The translations under genes and the position numbers were made by a program. The notes under the pieces were generated by a model, which was given only the letters and a program-made list of their open reading frames with translations, searched no databases and was not told where the DNA came from. Of a stretch of 64,000 nt of DNA, positions 37,012 through 49,986 are shown in pieces. Position 1 is the stretch's first letter; each line of letters opens with the position of its first letter. Origin of the DNA: Rhipicephalus microplus (Eukaryota; Arthropoda; Arachnida; Ixodida; Ixodidae); contig NC_134700.1 of the NCBI RefSeq assembly GCF_043290135.1, positions 79,729,000 through 79,792,999 of the forward strand. The letters are read 5' to 3'.

Positions 37012-37040
37012 CTATTGTCACCTTGATATTGCGCATGATT

Positions 37041-37066
37041 GATATGTGGGGTTTAACGTCCCGAAT
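37041..37066 (-). mobile_element. Short Ruka tail fragment
   Basis: GTGGGGTTTAACGTCCCGAA matches, in reverse, the Ruka end (GGGACGTTAAACCCCAC). It is about 26 bases, so it may be the scar of a deleted copy. Confidence 0.6.
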
Positions 37067-39565
37067 CCAGATAATGCACATGCCATTTGTTACTAGAAAA
37101 TGCGAGGCACGCGTCGGTAATGCAACACAAGCAAGATAAATGCTGAATATTACGCTGGGATAGGAAGACGGCGTTCTTTTTTTTCTTTTTTAACACAAAA
37201 GTGTTTTATGTCGGGGTCGATTTAGGCCCCGCTGACGTATTTTCGTCATGTAAAAGAAAAATGTTGCAAAAAAATAATCTAGCAGATTCCATAAAAAAGA
37301 AACAAGCCGCAATGTTTACGTCGTGATGCGTCGATCCATAAACCTCTCTATCAGCAACGCGCACCGCTATTCACGAGGCCACGAAATGTACGTTGCCGAA
37401 CATGCCAATGACAAGCCATTTATACACAAAATTTGTCGGTCATAAGAGCTCTGACTTCATCGCGCTATTGTCATCAGTAGCGAGTTGGTGCGATCGCTTC
37501 GCGTCGGGCGCGCTCCGAAGGTCGTCGCCTCTAGCATTTCTTTAAGTGCCACCTCCACAGAGCGCAGTTCCTCCTGCGCGCACGCTTATTACACTCGTGG
37601 TTTGGGAGAGCAAAAAGGTCACTTCGCTTACTTCTGCGGCCGCACTTTAAAATTGGGCACGCTTCTCACACACGAAGAAGTCAGTAGTGTGACTGTTGGC
37701 GCTTGTCCGGTCTATACTTGTGCGTTCGTTTGGTGCATATTTTTTTCTGGTTGAACAGGACGCTTAAAAAGTCGATCTGTAATAGTCATAAGCCTGCACA
37801 CGAGTTGTGTATCCTCGTTTCGTGGGAGATTTAGGCTTAAGCTGCACACTGAAAGTTTTGAGGTGGTTGTCGTTTTAGCGTGAATTTGCAAGTTGTAGCT
37901 GTAGCAATCATTCCTTCGCCCCTGTGGCAAAACAATGCACAATAAACACTCAGCTACCTTTGTGAAGACGCGCTTCACTTCCTTGTTATAACAATTTCTA
38001 AAAAGAGGAATCAGCCCCGTTTCTTTGTTTTTTTACTGTATACGACAACAGCCTATTTTACCACGTCTAGTAGTTCGTCTGGTGCAACGAAGCAGCATAT
38101 ATATGTTTATATATGCACCCACCAGAGCCGTCTTCCTAGTGTAGTCGAGCATTGGCGCCTCCAGGCGCTGTACCACAGGTGCATCATGCATCGGGAAGGC
38201 GGCGCAAACGCCCTAGTCGCCAACTGCTGTCCGCACGTGCGGTACTGCGTCGTCCCTGTTGAGTCGAGTCGACCGTATCACCACGCTACGTGGAAGGCTT
38301 CGGATAGAGGAGTCCCAACCACCTCTGTCGATCGGGGCTGAACTCCTGGTGTGCAGCTGATGCAGGGAAGCCAGGATTGCGTTGGTGGCCGAGTGTTAGG
38401 CGGTAACCAGCACGAGATAAGAAGTGGGCCTTGCTCTGTAAAACGTATACAAAGAACACTAGAATTCGTCTATCAAAACATGCTTGTAACATCTTCATGG
38501 CTTGCATGAAAACTAGGTGCAATAAAGGAGCAAGAAGGCACAATTATTGGTAGTTATGCACGACACGCACAATACGAAACACGCAGTGTTGGGGGCTACA
38601 AACCTACCCATCTAAATGCATCTGTGGTTAAGAGGAATCTGCATCGAGCCCTCATGTTGCGTAATGCCAATTTAAAAGCCCAACTATCTATGTAAAAAAA
38701 TATACACATGAACTGAAAACCGCAAAAGTTTCTCGACCTATAGCAATAGCAAACACCTCAACTGATTGAGTCATTTTGGAAGCTACTTGCAACCTGCAAT
38801 ATAATCTGCAAAAATAAGCTTACATCAAAAGTTAGCAGCAAAAGAAACCGTCAAGAAGTTTATGCAGAAGTGGCCAAACCGGTATGCGAGTCACCACATA
38901 AATGCTGCTACTGCATGTCAACTCATTGAGTGGTTCGGGGAGCTAATTGATCATCCACAGTGAAATGCGCAAATGTAAGCTAGAATGAACAAGTAGCGGC
39001 CAGGAAAAAAAATCGGCCTGGAGTTCATGTCTAAAGTGACCAAAATGGCATGAGAGTCACCGCATAAATGCTGCTGCTGCAGAATACAACGTTATTTACT
39101 TTGTCGCTGCGATTTCTTCAGGCATTGTCCTCGATATAAAGGTGCGAAAAAAGCATGTGCTTCACACAGGCTGCGAATCCACATACTGAAATTTTCAGTG
39201 GCAGCTTCCACACAACCAAACCATTTGTTTGAAATAATGCATAAACAACCGACAGTTTTTTTTTCAATGCACGCTCTCGCTACTCATAACCATTGGAACT
39301 CCTGTGGATTCTGATGAACAGGTTAGAAACGCGACTACAGTTGTGAAGACACGAAGTTCGATGACACAACTTATGTTTAAACTGAATTGTTTTGGTCTAG
39401 ATATGTTTCAAGGTGAGTGTGAATACTCAGAGGAGTTTTGCGAGACATTGAATGCTTCATGAATGCGCAGTTAAATGAGAAACCAACAGCGTCGACTAGC
39501 TAAAACAGGAGACTAGAAAATGGCGTCTTACCGTGGCGGTGTCCAGCATTGTTCTAGAACAAGCA

Positions 39566-39705
39566 GATGATGATGATGACGATTAGCCTTCAGCTTTGCT
39601 GGCACTCGCCCACAAAGGGGGATCGGCCAAGAACCGGGAGGCAGGATCATCAAGTGTGCTAGGTCAGGCATTCAGGTAGTCTCGTAGCCGTAAATAATAA
39701 CAATA
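39566..39705 (-). mobile_element. ATC-tailed short element, minus strand
   Basis: Read on minus it begins near TTGTTATTATTTACGGC, contains CTTGGCCGATCCCCCTTTG and AGTGCCAGCAAAGCTGAAG, and ends in ATC units. It is the same family as 28850-29020. Unit B and unit C lack it at the matching position, so it inserted after the units formed. Confidence 0.8.
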
Positions 39706-40394
39706 CACTAACAAGGTGATCTTTTTGTTGCCATTATGTACTAACATACGGCAGAGTAAACCTCCCTGTGGCTATAACCTAATGTAATGCCTCCGAAGGG
39801 TAAAATTACTTCCACGTTTATTTTTAAACCTAGCTTCTGAATTGGTTTGACCAAGTATCTTTTCCTGCATTATCTTTTCCTTTGATAATAATATCGTTGA
39901 CAGGACAAGAAGAAATGATCTATTGATTTTGATTCCTTCAAAAGAGACATAATAGAGATGCTGTTAGTCCAGCTTTATGTAGGTAGTAATTCAGATGTGG
40001 AATTCTGTATCATAATCTGGTGATTGTAATTTCCAACTATCGAGCCGATCTCGATGAATGCAACGCACGTGCAACTTCTTCTTCAGTGGATGGAGATTCT
40101 CGCGCCTAAACGGCGCGTTTTGACAACATTTTCTTGAAATCATCAGTTCCATGTAAATTGGTGTGTTCGGGAATGTTCACGCTCAATTTTAAACAAAGAT
40201 GCTCACCAAATTTAAAAATAGTGAAATAGTGAACGTTTTGACTCTCCTGCGACGGCCTTGTTCACATTGAAACAATGCACTAGAAGGGGGGTAAGAAGTT
40301 CAAATTTAGGGCGTCAACAAGGCAACCTAATATGCTCGGAAGGCTACCGTGATGGCTGTAGAGCGTGATATGAATAGTTTGGATTAGAAATAAC

Positions 40395-40695
40395 TTGCAA
40401 CCCGTTACGATGGCCCGCTGGTCTTTATGAAAAATCCCTATGGCGACCGCCGCTTTTGCAACGAAGACAAAAATGACTGCAGCCCTTGCACTTGCGCTCT
40501 CAATCAGTGTATCACATGTAGGCTACTACTTGATTTGATGGAAAATCACCCAAAGTGGGTATGTGTCAGTACATAGATGACACAAACAAACAATAAAACT
40601 TAGGTGCAACTTGAAGATCGCCCAATGTTAAAATTCTCGACGGCCTCCACAACGGCGTCTGTCATTATCACGTCGGTTTGGGATGTTAAATCCCA
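40395..40695 (+). mobile_element. Old Ruka SINE in unit D, interrupted
   Basis: Counterpart of the unit B copy at 17528. The head remnant (CGTTACGATGG) and body (ACGAAGACAAAAATG) are separated from the 3' part (CCACAACGGCGTCTGTCATTA) by about 100 unrelated bases near 40490-40600. Confidence 0.7.
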
Positions 40696-40724
40696 ACAAT
40701 TGTCTAGTCAGCAGTGCAATCTGC

Positions 40725-40970
40725 TTAAGGCCACTGGCGCCCCAGCCTAGCCAGCTTCTGTTATGGTGCCTCAGTACCAGGCTCTTGTTTGACGTCCTCT
40801 TCAACGGCACGAGTCCCACACTGTTTTTCTTGCTCCGAGCAGGCTCTCAGTTGCTAACGATGATGTTCGCTGTCTGTAGCCTTGATGGATACCGTGCGGT
40901 GGCCATCATGGGCCTGCACAATGCCAGCTTCACACCCGAATTTAATCCTGTAGTTACTGTATCCTAATTT
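40725..40970 (-). pseudogene. Third gypsy family: integrase C-terminal remnant, unit D
   Basis: This corresponds base for base, with divergence, to 17790-18010 in unit B, where the minus strand encodes an integrase C-terminal-like segment. The frame is broken at several points here. The core part of the same remnant lies beyond the LINE at about 43040-43290, still on minus. Confidence 0.55.
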
Positions 40971-41153
40971 CCTAACTTTCCTAACTAGAGTCTCCTAACT
41001 TCCCAGTATCTGCGTTAGAAAAGTGTTGGCGTGAAACAACGGCATCTATTGCAACGAGGCTCTAAACCAAGCATCGTGAAGGCTGGTGTTTTGCCACTTG
41101 GCAGTTGTGGTTTGTTATCATCATCATCATCATCATCATAATCATCATCATCA

Positions 41154-42730
41154 GCCTGACTACGTCCACTGCAGGACAAATGCCTCTCCCATGTTCCGCC
41201 AGTTAACTCGGTCCTGTGCTTGCTGCTGCAAATTTATACCCGCAAACTTCTTAATCTCATCGGCCCACCTAACCGTCTGTCTCCCCCTAACCCGCTTCCC
41301 TTCTCTGGGAATCCAGTTAGTTACCCTTAATGACCAGCGGTTATCCTGTCTACGCGCTACATGCCCGGCCCATGTCTATTTCCTCTTCTCTATTTCAACT
41401 ATGACATCCTTAACCCCCGTTTGTCCCCTAATCCACTCTGCTCTCTTCGTGTCTCTTAAGGTTACACCTACCATTTTTCTTTCCATTGCTCGCTGCGTCG
41501 TCCTCAATTTAAGCTGAACCTTCTTTGTAAGTCTCCAGGTTTCTGCTCTGTAGCTAAGTACCGGCAAGATACAGCTGTTATATACCTTCCTCTTGAGGGA
41601 TAGTGGCAATCTACCAGTGATAATATGAGAGTGCTTGCCAAATGTGCTCCACCCCATTCTTATTCTTCTAGTTATTCAATCCCGTAGTTGGGTTCTGCGG
41701 TTATTACCTGCCCTAAGTAGACAGTCTTTTACAACTTCAAGTGCACTATTACCTATCTCGAAGCGCTGCTCCTTTCCGAGGTTGTTCTACATTACTTTCG
41801 TTTTCTGCAGATTAATTTTAAGACCCACCTTTCTGCTCTCCCTGTCTAACCCCGTAATCATGAGTTGCAATTCGTCCCCTGAGGTACTCAGCAATGCAAT
41901 GTCATCGGCGAAGCGCAGGTTAGTAAGGTATTCTCCATTAACTCTTATCCCTAACTGTTCCCATTCTAGGCTTCTGAAAACCTCCTGTAAGCACGCGGTA
42001 AATAGCATTGGGGAGATTGTGTCCCCCTGCCTTACACCCTTCTTGATTGGTATTCTGTTGCTTTCTTTATGAAGCACTGTGGTAGCATTTGATCCCCTGT
42101 ATATTTTTTCCAGAATAATTATATATACTTCATCTACGCCCTGATTCCGCAGTGTCTGCATGACGGCTGATATTTCTATTGAATCAAACGCCTTCTCGTA
42201 ATCTATGAAGGCTATGTATAGTGGTTGGTTATACTCTGAGCATTTCTCTATTACCTGATTGATAGTATGAATGTGGTCAATTGTTGAGTAGCCTGTTCGA
42301 AATCCTACTTGTTCCTTTGGTTGATTGAATTCTAATGTTTTCTTTACGCTGTTAGCAATTACCTTTATAAATAGCTTGTATACTACAGAGAGCAAGCTAA
42401 TCAGCCTGTAATTCTTCAAGTCCTTGTCATCTCCTTTTTTATGTATTAAGATGTGTTAGCGTTCTTCCAAGACTCTGGTACTCTTCCCGTCAGGAGACAC
42501 CTCGTAAACAAGGTGGCTAATTTTTCTAACACAATCTGTCCTCCATCTTTCAGCAGATCTGATGTTACCTGATCCTCACCAGCTGCTTTGCCTCTTTGCG
42601 TGCTCTCCAAAGCTTTTCTGACTTCTTCTATCAATACTGGTGGGGCGTCATCTGGGTTACTGCTAGTTCTTAGAGTATTAAGGTCGTGGTTGTCTCGGCT
42701 ACTGTACAGATCTCTGTAAAACTCCTCCAC
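41154..42730 (-). pseudogene. RTE-like LINE reverse transcriptase remnant
   Basis: Read on minus: 42730-42446 holds the region before the polymerase (EEFYRDLYSS, GKAAGEDQVTSDLL). A frameshift near 42440 leads to 42419-41787 with FIDYEKAFDSI, GVRQGDTISPMLF and the catalytic FADDIALLS intact. The thumb follows and shifts frame again to 41657-41376, which has LSYRAETWRLT and RAEWIRGQTG, the C-terminal part common to RTE-like elements. The remaining C-terminus to 41154 is broken. The endonuclease is missing. No RNase H is present, unlike the I-like LINE. Confidence 0.9.
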
Positions 42731-42850
42731 TATTTTAACTATCCTATCTATTTTAACTATCCAATTGGTAGTTATTTTGCCTTCTTTGTCAAAATAACTA
42801 CCAATATGGATAGGATAGTTAAAATAGCGGAGGAGTTTTACAGAGATCTG
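42707..42850. repeat. Inverted repeat at the LINE 5' end
   Basis: Left arm 42707-42779 and right arm 42790-42850 pair over about 60 bases around a 10-base loop (CCTTCTTTGT). The left arm has an extra 12 or so bases, a duplicated TATTTTAACTATCC. The right arm repeats LINE sequence in the opposite direction. Confidence 0.93.
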
Positions 42851-43039
42851 GTGGGTTGTTATACTGCTGCTAGATTCAGTTTAATCAACCTTTCAGTGAG
42901 TGTACCACTAGCGTTCTTGCGCAGTCCAAGTTTAGTCGCTCACACTTCCCTTTTGGCTCAACCGTAGAAATGCGGATGATAAGGTGCAATGCGAAGGTGG
43001 CGTATTCTGTTTTCGTTCATGAATAACTGATACTGCGCA

Positions 43040-43290
43040 CTAGTGAACTGAGTTTCATCACTGAAAGCCACGGTTCGGGGAAGCCTCATCTACTAATAAT
43101 TGACTGTAAGGTTTCAATAGTCCGTCCTGCATTATATATTTTCACTGGGCTCGCTTCTATTCACTTTACGCCCAAGCCAACCACGATAAACAGTATATGC
43201 ACGTCAGACGGGTCGGCATACTCTGTACCTACGTGCACTCTTGTCCACTTTTTTTCATTTCCGGCTATAGCACAGATGTCTTAGCAAGTG
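43040..43290 (-). pseudogene. Third gypsy family: integrase core remnant, unit D
   Basis: On minus this matches the unit B core fragment (18290-18520), with an EYADPS-like start and an IEASPVKI stretch, but with stops. It lies just beyond the LINE insertion. Confidence 0.55.
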
Positions 43291-43330
43291 GCATGTTTGT
43301 ACACTGAACAAATAAAATGCAAGTGATTAT

Positions 43331-43690
43331 CGCACGTTCAAAAGACTACAAATGGTAGAGAAGGAGATGTGACACTTCCTGATTTATTTTATTCTTTTTT
43401 ATATCAAAACAGTGCCAACCAATACTTTGCCCAAACAATATTGAGGACACGCAGAGTCAATATATAACATTGACATTTTTTAGGTACGCAGAAAAGGAAA
43501 GAAAAGTATTTTTGTACCATTATGATTCCTGGTGACGTTGAAGTCTCCCGCGTCTACAAAGATTTGACCATACGTACATGTTATAGCGCGTCAAGGGGGC
43601 CGCTTTCTGGACGGGGCGCTTCGCCCTCTCCCTATGGATAGAGAGGGCGCACAGCGTCGCGTAGCCACCAGCCCCAACTCCCCTTGGGGA
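43331..43690. other. Junction between unit D and copy 2
   Basis: AT-rich up to about 43570, then GC-rich with repeated GAGAGGGCG words (43643, 43689). It has no recognisable gene. If copy 1 also continues to the left of the window, this same sequence should be there. Confidence 0.4.
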
Positions 43691-44839
43691 GAGGGCGTTT
43701 TGCCGCGTCAGAAAAGCCAAGCGCTGTAACGGGTGCATGGGCTCAGGCCCTAAAGGGGTTCTGACACAAAAACTAAGGCCTCGTGCTCTCAGGTGCAATG
43801 TGTTGTTCGGGGCCTGTTATTCAAAACACGACACATCGTTTGCTGCAACACGAAACAGATCACCAATTACAAGCCCCTCATTATTTAACAGTTTTGGTTA
43901 GAGAGCTCCAAAAACGAGAAGTCATCAGAATGAAAGTATCGCCACCTAGTGTGCGCAACTCTCGATCGCATCAGCACACGGAACTGTGACGCACTTCCGC
44001 ATAGCCCCCATCAAGAATTACTGTCGAGAAATAAACGGGACTGCAGGGTCCATGCACCTAACACAAAACACCACAGCGTGCGCCAAGGCCATGCACTCGC
44101 GACCAGCAATTGCAGTAACATACGCGGCTAAAGAAATATGGCGGCTAGGACGTCGTCTTTACCCATTTTATTGACTGCAGCGCGGTGATGGGAGGGAAAT
44201 AGGGGGTTTTTATAGGGTACTCTTCGATGGTGTCAATAGCACGATGGAGTCGATCGCTCAGTAAGCCTCATTGGGCGATTTAAGATACCTTTCAAATTAT
44301 ATTCGCTGTTGATATTTGCAGATGATATACGCTTCCTTACGGAAATCGATTTCTAAGGCTATTTCGGCAGTGCTATTCTGTGTCAGTACACTTTTAGGAG
44401 GCGCTCGTTAACATGTTTGGCCTCAATCAGTCAGCGGCTCCTCACAAGCAGCGCTTAACCCATTCCTATGGCAGGTTGGGAACGAGGAACAGCGCAAGGA
44501 CCATGAGGTCGTGGTCGCGCAAGGCAACACACTCGGTACAGGAGCTTCTTCGAGAGGTTCTGGATCATTCTTCCAGTACCAACGAGTCGGGGGTGTAGCG
44601 AGTGGCGTTCGTGGCAGCGCTGCGAGAGGCGGTAGCAGCAAACGTTGCGGAAGAATGGACGAGGTTACCACTTGGGCGCGAGCGCAAGCGAGGAAGAGAG
44701 TGACGTCAGAGCACACTGCAAGGGGATCATGACGGTAACGCGCAGTTGCGGCGTGATCTATTGGCACCGCTCCAACACCTGTAGCGAGGAGCGTGTTGCG
44801 GCGCGTTCACGTGGATTCATGTACGTACGGTGTTACACA

Positions 44840-47090
44840 GTAAGGAGCTGCTTTGCATCTAATATACAACCACTTCCGTCGGCTTCTGCGTGGTTGAGCG
44901 TCAGTACCTCCAGATGCTGCGTACTACAGATGCATCATGCATAAGGAAGGCGCCGAAAACGCCCGAATCGCCTACTGCTCTCCGCGCTTGCGGTCCTGCG
45001 TCATCGCAGTTGGCTTGGGTCACCCGTGGCACAGCGCTGCTTAGAAGTCGTCGGATAGGGGATTCCAGGCCACCTCGTTCAAGCTTGGCTGAACTGTAGC
45101 CGTGCTCGTGATATAGATAGGCCGATATCTTGCGTCGGCGGCCGAAACTTAGGCTGCAACCAGCCCACCAGAAGAACTTGGCTTTGCTGTGCGAAACGTG
45201 TATAATGTGATACTAGAATTCATCTAGCAAAATATGCATACATTATCTTGCTTTGCAAACTGGGTGCTTCGAAGAAGCGAAACCCTCCGCCGCGGTGGTC
45301 TAGTGCCTAAGGTACTCGGATACTGACCCGCAGGTCGCGGTATTGGATTCCGGCTGCGGCAGCTGCATTTTCGATGGAGGCGAAAATGTAGTAGGCCCAA
45401 CTGCTTATTTTTGGGTGCATGTTAAAGAATTCAAGTTGGTCTAAATTTACGGAGCCCTACACAACGTCGTGTCTCAATTTTGTATGGTAGATATCCGACG
45501 TTAAACACCACAAATCAATCATTGAACAGGCAAAGCGACAAGTTCAGCGGGTGTTATTACCTAAGAGAACGATACGAGGCGGTCCATGGTAAGGTGGGAG
45601 CAAACTATTCATGTAAATGCTTTTGCCGTGAGGAGCAATCCATATCGCGCCCTCGTGTTGCGCAGGCCACATTAGAAGCCCAATTACAAGCATAAGGATG
45701 ATGCCCACTTTGTGTGCCTAAAAAGATCCAAAATAAGTTTAGGATAGCAAACACGTAAACTCATCAAATTGTCTTGGCAGCATTTTGGCCATCCTCAGTG
45801 TAAAGCGCAAAGTAAGCTTAAATTGACATGTAGGGCAAGACTGTCAAAAACAACTTGCGAGTCACCCCGTAACTGCTGCTATTCAGTAATAAAAAGGTAT
45901 TTCACTTTAAAACTTTGATTGCAGCATGCGATTTGCTCGACATAAATATTTTAAGAAAGCACGTGTGTGCACGTGGCCTGTGCATCCACGTGCAGCACGC
46001 TTAGTCGTCCGAATTCACACAACCAAACCACCTGTTTCATATTTCGTTCAGTGGTTAGAAACGCAACTAGTGGCATATGACTCGAAGTGCGAAAATAGTT
46101 TAGGCCTCTCCATATGTTCGAAGATGAGTGTGAATACTCGATAGTCGTTTGCGAGACATTGACACTTCATGAATGAGCAGTCAAGTGAGAAAGCAATGGT
46201 TCTAATGGGCGGTGTCTAGCGTTGTTCTGCAACGAGCAGATTCGCGAGAAAATGGCACAACCCACCTAGAGAGATTGGCCATGAGGCATGCCAAATTAGA
46301 ACTTGTGAAACAAAAATTAAGAAATAAAAACGAGACAGAAACAAGAAGAAAATTTTGGGGACCCTTAAGCTTCGCCTTTCGGAGTTGAACGCGATAGCGA
46401 AATCCGGCCCCTAGTGCACCCTTCAACCGCTAAGTGCATACTTATTCACATGTTTTGTAACATACACATGCGCGCACACAAACACCCACACACTGGACAT
46501 GATCAGCACGCGCTATGATCGACGAATGGGTTCGTTGTCGTCGTGACACCTGTCGAACAAATTGCGTTAAAGGTCAGCCCTATTTGCGTTAAAGGTCAAC
46601 CATAGAATGAATTTACTGGAAGATCTGAATGCATCACGAATTGAACGCCACAAAAATTTTAATTCGTCCAGTGCGAGTGGAGTTACAAAGGATTTTCACA
46701 TGCTGCAATTGCATCATCTCTTCTCTCGTCCCGACGAAAGCGCTGGAAGCTAAGAAGAGAAAGGTGGCAGGGCAAAGAACCTACCGCGCCTCGTGACCTT
46801 GAGCACTTTTTGTTTCTTCGAATGCGCTACTTTCTCAATGTAGTCGCTCATGCACGCGGTGACAAGAGGAGGCGTCCCGCGGCTATCTTGGTAACTTCAT
46901 TTTTCAGTCAGTGACGCACAAACAATTTTTCGCTTACAACCAACGGGACCGACGCCAGTGGCGGGTTTTCTGCAACACGAGCTCTTTAACGCTATCGTTT
47001 TAACAGAGATACCAACTAAATACAAAAAGAAATATAAAGAAAATGGCAGCTTCAACTCTTACGTTGGTCTCTTTCACGAGATGGAATGAC
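44840..47090 (+). repeat. Ancient repeat unit, copy A'
   Basis: Duplicate of unit A at offset 43690, nearly identical. Confidence 0.7.
45287..45520 (+). mobile_element. Ruka SINE, duplicate of 1597-1830
   Basis: Same element carried by the large duplication, with one substitution near its end. Confidence 0.9.
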
Positions 47091-47627
47091 AGGAGAAGTA
47101 GGGCGAGTAAAAGCTCAAAAGATGGCTGACCAATTTGCCTAATCTTCGCCTTTCCTTCAATAAAAGCACCAGCTCTCCTAACCGTTTCGGAGAAATACCC
47201 TTTAAGGTTGTGAATTTTGACAGGGAGCCACAATAACACGAGTAAAAATATTCGGCAAATCCCACTTACGTACCTTAGGAATCGACAAATGCAAAGCATG
47301 CGGAGAAAAGGTGACGCTGTTGCAATTTTTTACTGAGCTCCACGTTATCAAATGACGGCAGGTATATCTATAAATGTTACACGCACCGACAAATGTTGAA
47401 GAATCGCAGATCTATATATAACCAGTTTTCACGTGTGCAATGATGCCAAACAAAAAAAATGAGTATTAGCAACACCAGAAGCAATAAGCTCATTATAGGC
47501 GCAGATGCTCTTGAAGATGGCAGCCCTGGACACTGCTACACAAATTCACTCCAAAGCACGGCGCCAAACTACAATTGACGTTAACCAAACGTGATGCCTG
47601 ATTTTTTTAACTAGAGTACATATGTAA

Positions 47628-47983
47628 GCTTCAGGTGGTAGAATTCGTGATTGTCACCCAGAATGCTTGGGTTCGATTCCTGCTGGAACCGTGACATTAA
47701 TTCGTTGTCATTGTCGGGTCAACGCTGCCGATGTCTGGTTTTTCTTAACACTCACGCGTTGGAATTGCCCATGCGTGTTCTGGTCATTCCTGGGTAGTTG
47801 AATCAACCGTGGCATACCCTCGCATACCTGAGGCACACAACCACCCGCGGGTATGTGCCACTGTCTTGCGGGAAGTGTTTCACGATGTGCACAAAAGGAT
47901 TAGGCATTTTTCATGTGCTGACCAGCGCCTCAAATTCATCATATGCCGTCTTACCTTCCGAAACTACTTTTGGATCACCCTAA
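47628..47983 (+). mobile_element. Second SINE family, duplicate of 3938-4293
   Basis: Identical B box GGTTCGATTCC and body. Confidence 0.6.
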
Positions 47984-48019
47984 GTTAGGAGGTGATCATG
48001 AAAGGACTAGATGCGAACG

Positions 48020-48448
<429 letters not shown>

Positions 48449-48605
48449 TGTAGAGAAGCATCCGAACACTAAAATGGGTTGAACTCTCAAGTGCTTTCTA
48501 GTGGGTCTACTCAAAAAGGACACCGCTCGAGCTGAGGGTCCGCGTTTGGCCGTTACTGTCGCCATTGTGTATGCTCGCTGTGTCCGGCTAATAAACGCCA
48601 TAACA
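48449..48605 (+). repeat. Gypsy-1 copy 2, 5' LTR
   Basis: Same as 4755-4911. No difference was seen between the two duplicates, while both differ from their 3' LTRs by about 10%. Confidence 0.93.
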
Positions 48606-48674
48606 CACTGGTGGAGAGTGCTACGATCCCCTTCGATGCCCTTAGAACAATGATCACGTACCCTTCAATCTACC

Positions 48675-49986
48675 ATGTCCCACGACGCCTCTCAGCAAAC
48701 ACCTCCTCGCAGGCCACCCCTTTGTCCTGGTGTCCCCAGGAACCGCGATCCACCCATCTTCACGGGTGCCGATGGCACTGACGTGGAGGGCTGGCTCACC
48801 ATTTACAAGCGCGTCAGCGTCCCAAACAAATGGGACGAGAATGGCAAGTTGACAAACTTGGTGTTCTACCTTGCGGGTGTTGCAAGTTTGTGGTAAAACA
48901 ACCACGCGTCCGATTTCGCAACCTGGTTCGATTGGAAGACCGCTATCACCAACGTTTTTGGCCGCCCTGCCGTTCTTAAACTGCATGCTGAGCAGCGCTT
49001 AGGCGAACGCTCTCAGCAGGCCGGTGCATCATTCACCAGTTACATGGAAGATGTCCTGGACTTGTGCAAAAAATCTAACGACAGCATATCCGACCAAAAG
49101 ATCCGGAACGTCATGAAGGGCATTAACGATGATGCCTTCACGATGCTGCTTGCCAAAAACCCAGACACTATGGCTGAGGTCATCATGCTGTGCCAGAGCT
49201 ACGAGGAGCTCCGCCGGCAGCGTTCGATGACCCGTCGCTCCGCACCACGAGATGCAGGGCTTGCTGGCTTGGAGGCGAGATGAAATCAGGTGGCGTTACT
49301 AGCAGACCTCAAGTCCTTCATACGCGAGAAAATCGCGCGCCAGTTCTCTCTCCTTCCCTTTGTGCACCCACCGGGTGTTCAACAATCGGCAACTACCATT
49401 CTTCCGCCCATCCGCCGAGCAATTGAGCAGGAAATAGCGAAGGTCATGCCTGCGTACCACCCACAACAACTTCCGGCCCCTGCACCCCCAGGTTACGCCC
49501 AAGTGGTCCCCAGACCACCTCCAACTGTTCAAGCGCCTGACAAACTAACTTACGCCGAAGCTGCCGCACGACCTCCGTCATTTGCAGCGGGTATGCCGGC
49601 TGCGTATGTTGGCGCCACGCCTCAGCCTCATTTTCAGCCCACCATGCAGCCTTTCCAGCCACCGTTCCGGGGAGACCCACCCCGGCGAACCGATGGCGCA
49701 CGCCCGACAACCGGCCCATCTGCTTTGCTTGTGGTTACGCTGGTCACGCAGCTCGTTATTTCACTCGAGTACTGCCGGATCCCATTTGTTCGCCTGTTGC
49801 TGGCCAGCTTAGCCGTCCGTATAACGACAAACTGCCGTCTATGCCACTGTCGTCTCGCCCAGCTCCGTCTCCTCGAAGGTCGCTGTCTCCACGACGTCGG
49901 TCCCTGTCCCCGATGCGGCCATGTTCGGCTGCTCATGAGCGAGAAAACTATTCGTCGCAGTCCCAGAGGCAAGGACTGCGACGCTA
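48675..49986 (+). pseudogene. Gypsy-1 copy 2 gag remnant
   Basis: Shares the stops of copy 1 (now TAA at 48894-48896 and TGA at 49281-49283), the frameshift and the zinc knuckle with Phe in place of the last Cys. One codon in the capsid part differs (GCGCTC against GCTCTC near 49010), and ATGAAATCAGG replaces ATGAGATCAGG after the second stop. Confidence 0.85.

Larger units (their letters stand above)
41119..42850 (-). mobile_element. RTE-like LINE with fold-back 5' end
   Basis: A 1.73-kb LINE fragment lies on minus. Its 3' tail, at the left (41119-41153), is a run of ATC on the plus strand, typical of RTE-type elements. The flanking target duplication is GTGGTTTGTTAT (41107-41118) and GTGGGTTGTTAT (42851-42862), one mismatch in 12. 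The 5' end forms a hairpin (42707-42850). Unit B shows the unoccupied site near 18127-18140. The clade name is from motif memory. Confidence 0.9.
27470..43330 (+). repeat. Ancient repeat unit, copy D (interrupted)
   Basis: The backbone is 27470-28708, 37012-41106 and 42863-43330. Gypsy-2 and the RTE-like LINE account for the gaps. Landmarks follow the order of unit B from start to end, including the minus-strand integrase remnant. Removing the two insertions leaves about 5.8 kb, close to B (6.8 kb with its extra 0.8-kb tandem copy). Confidence 0.75.
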
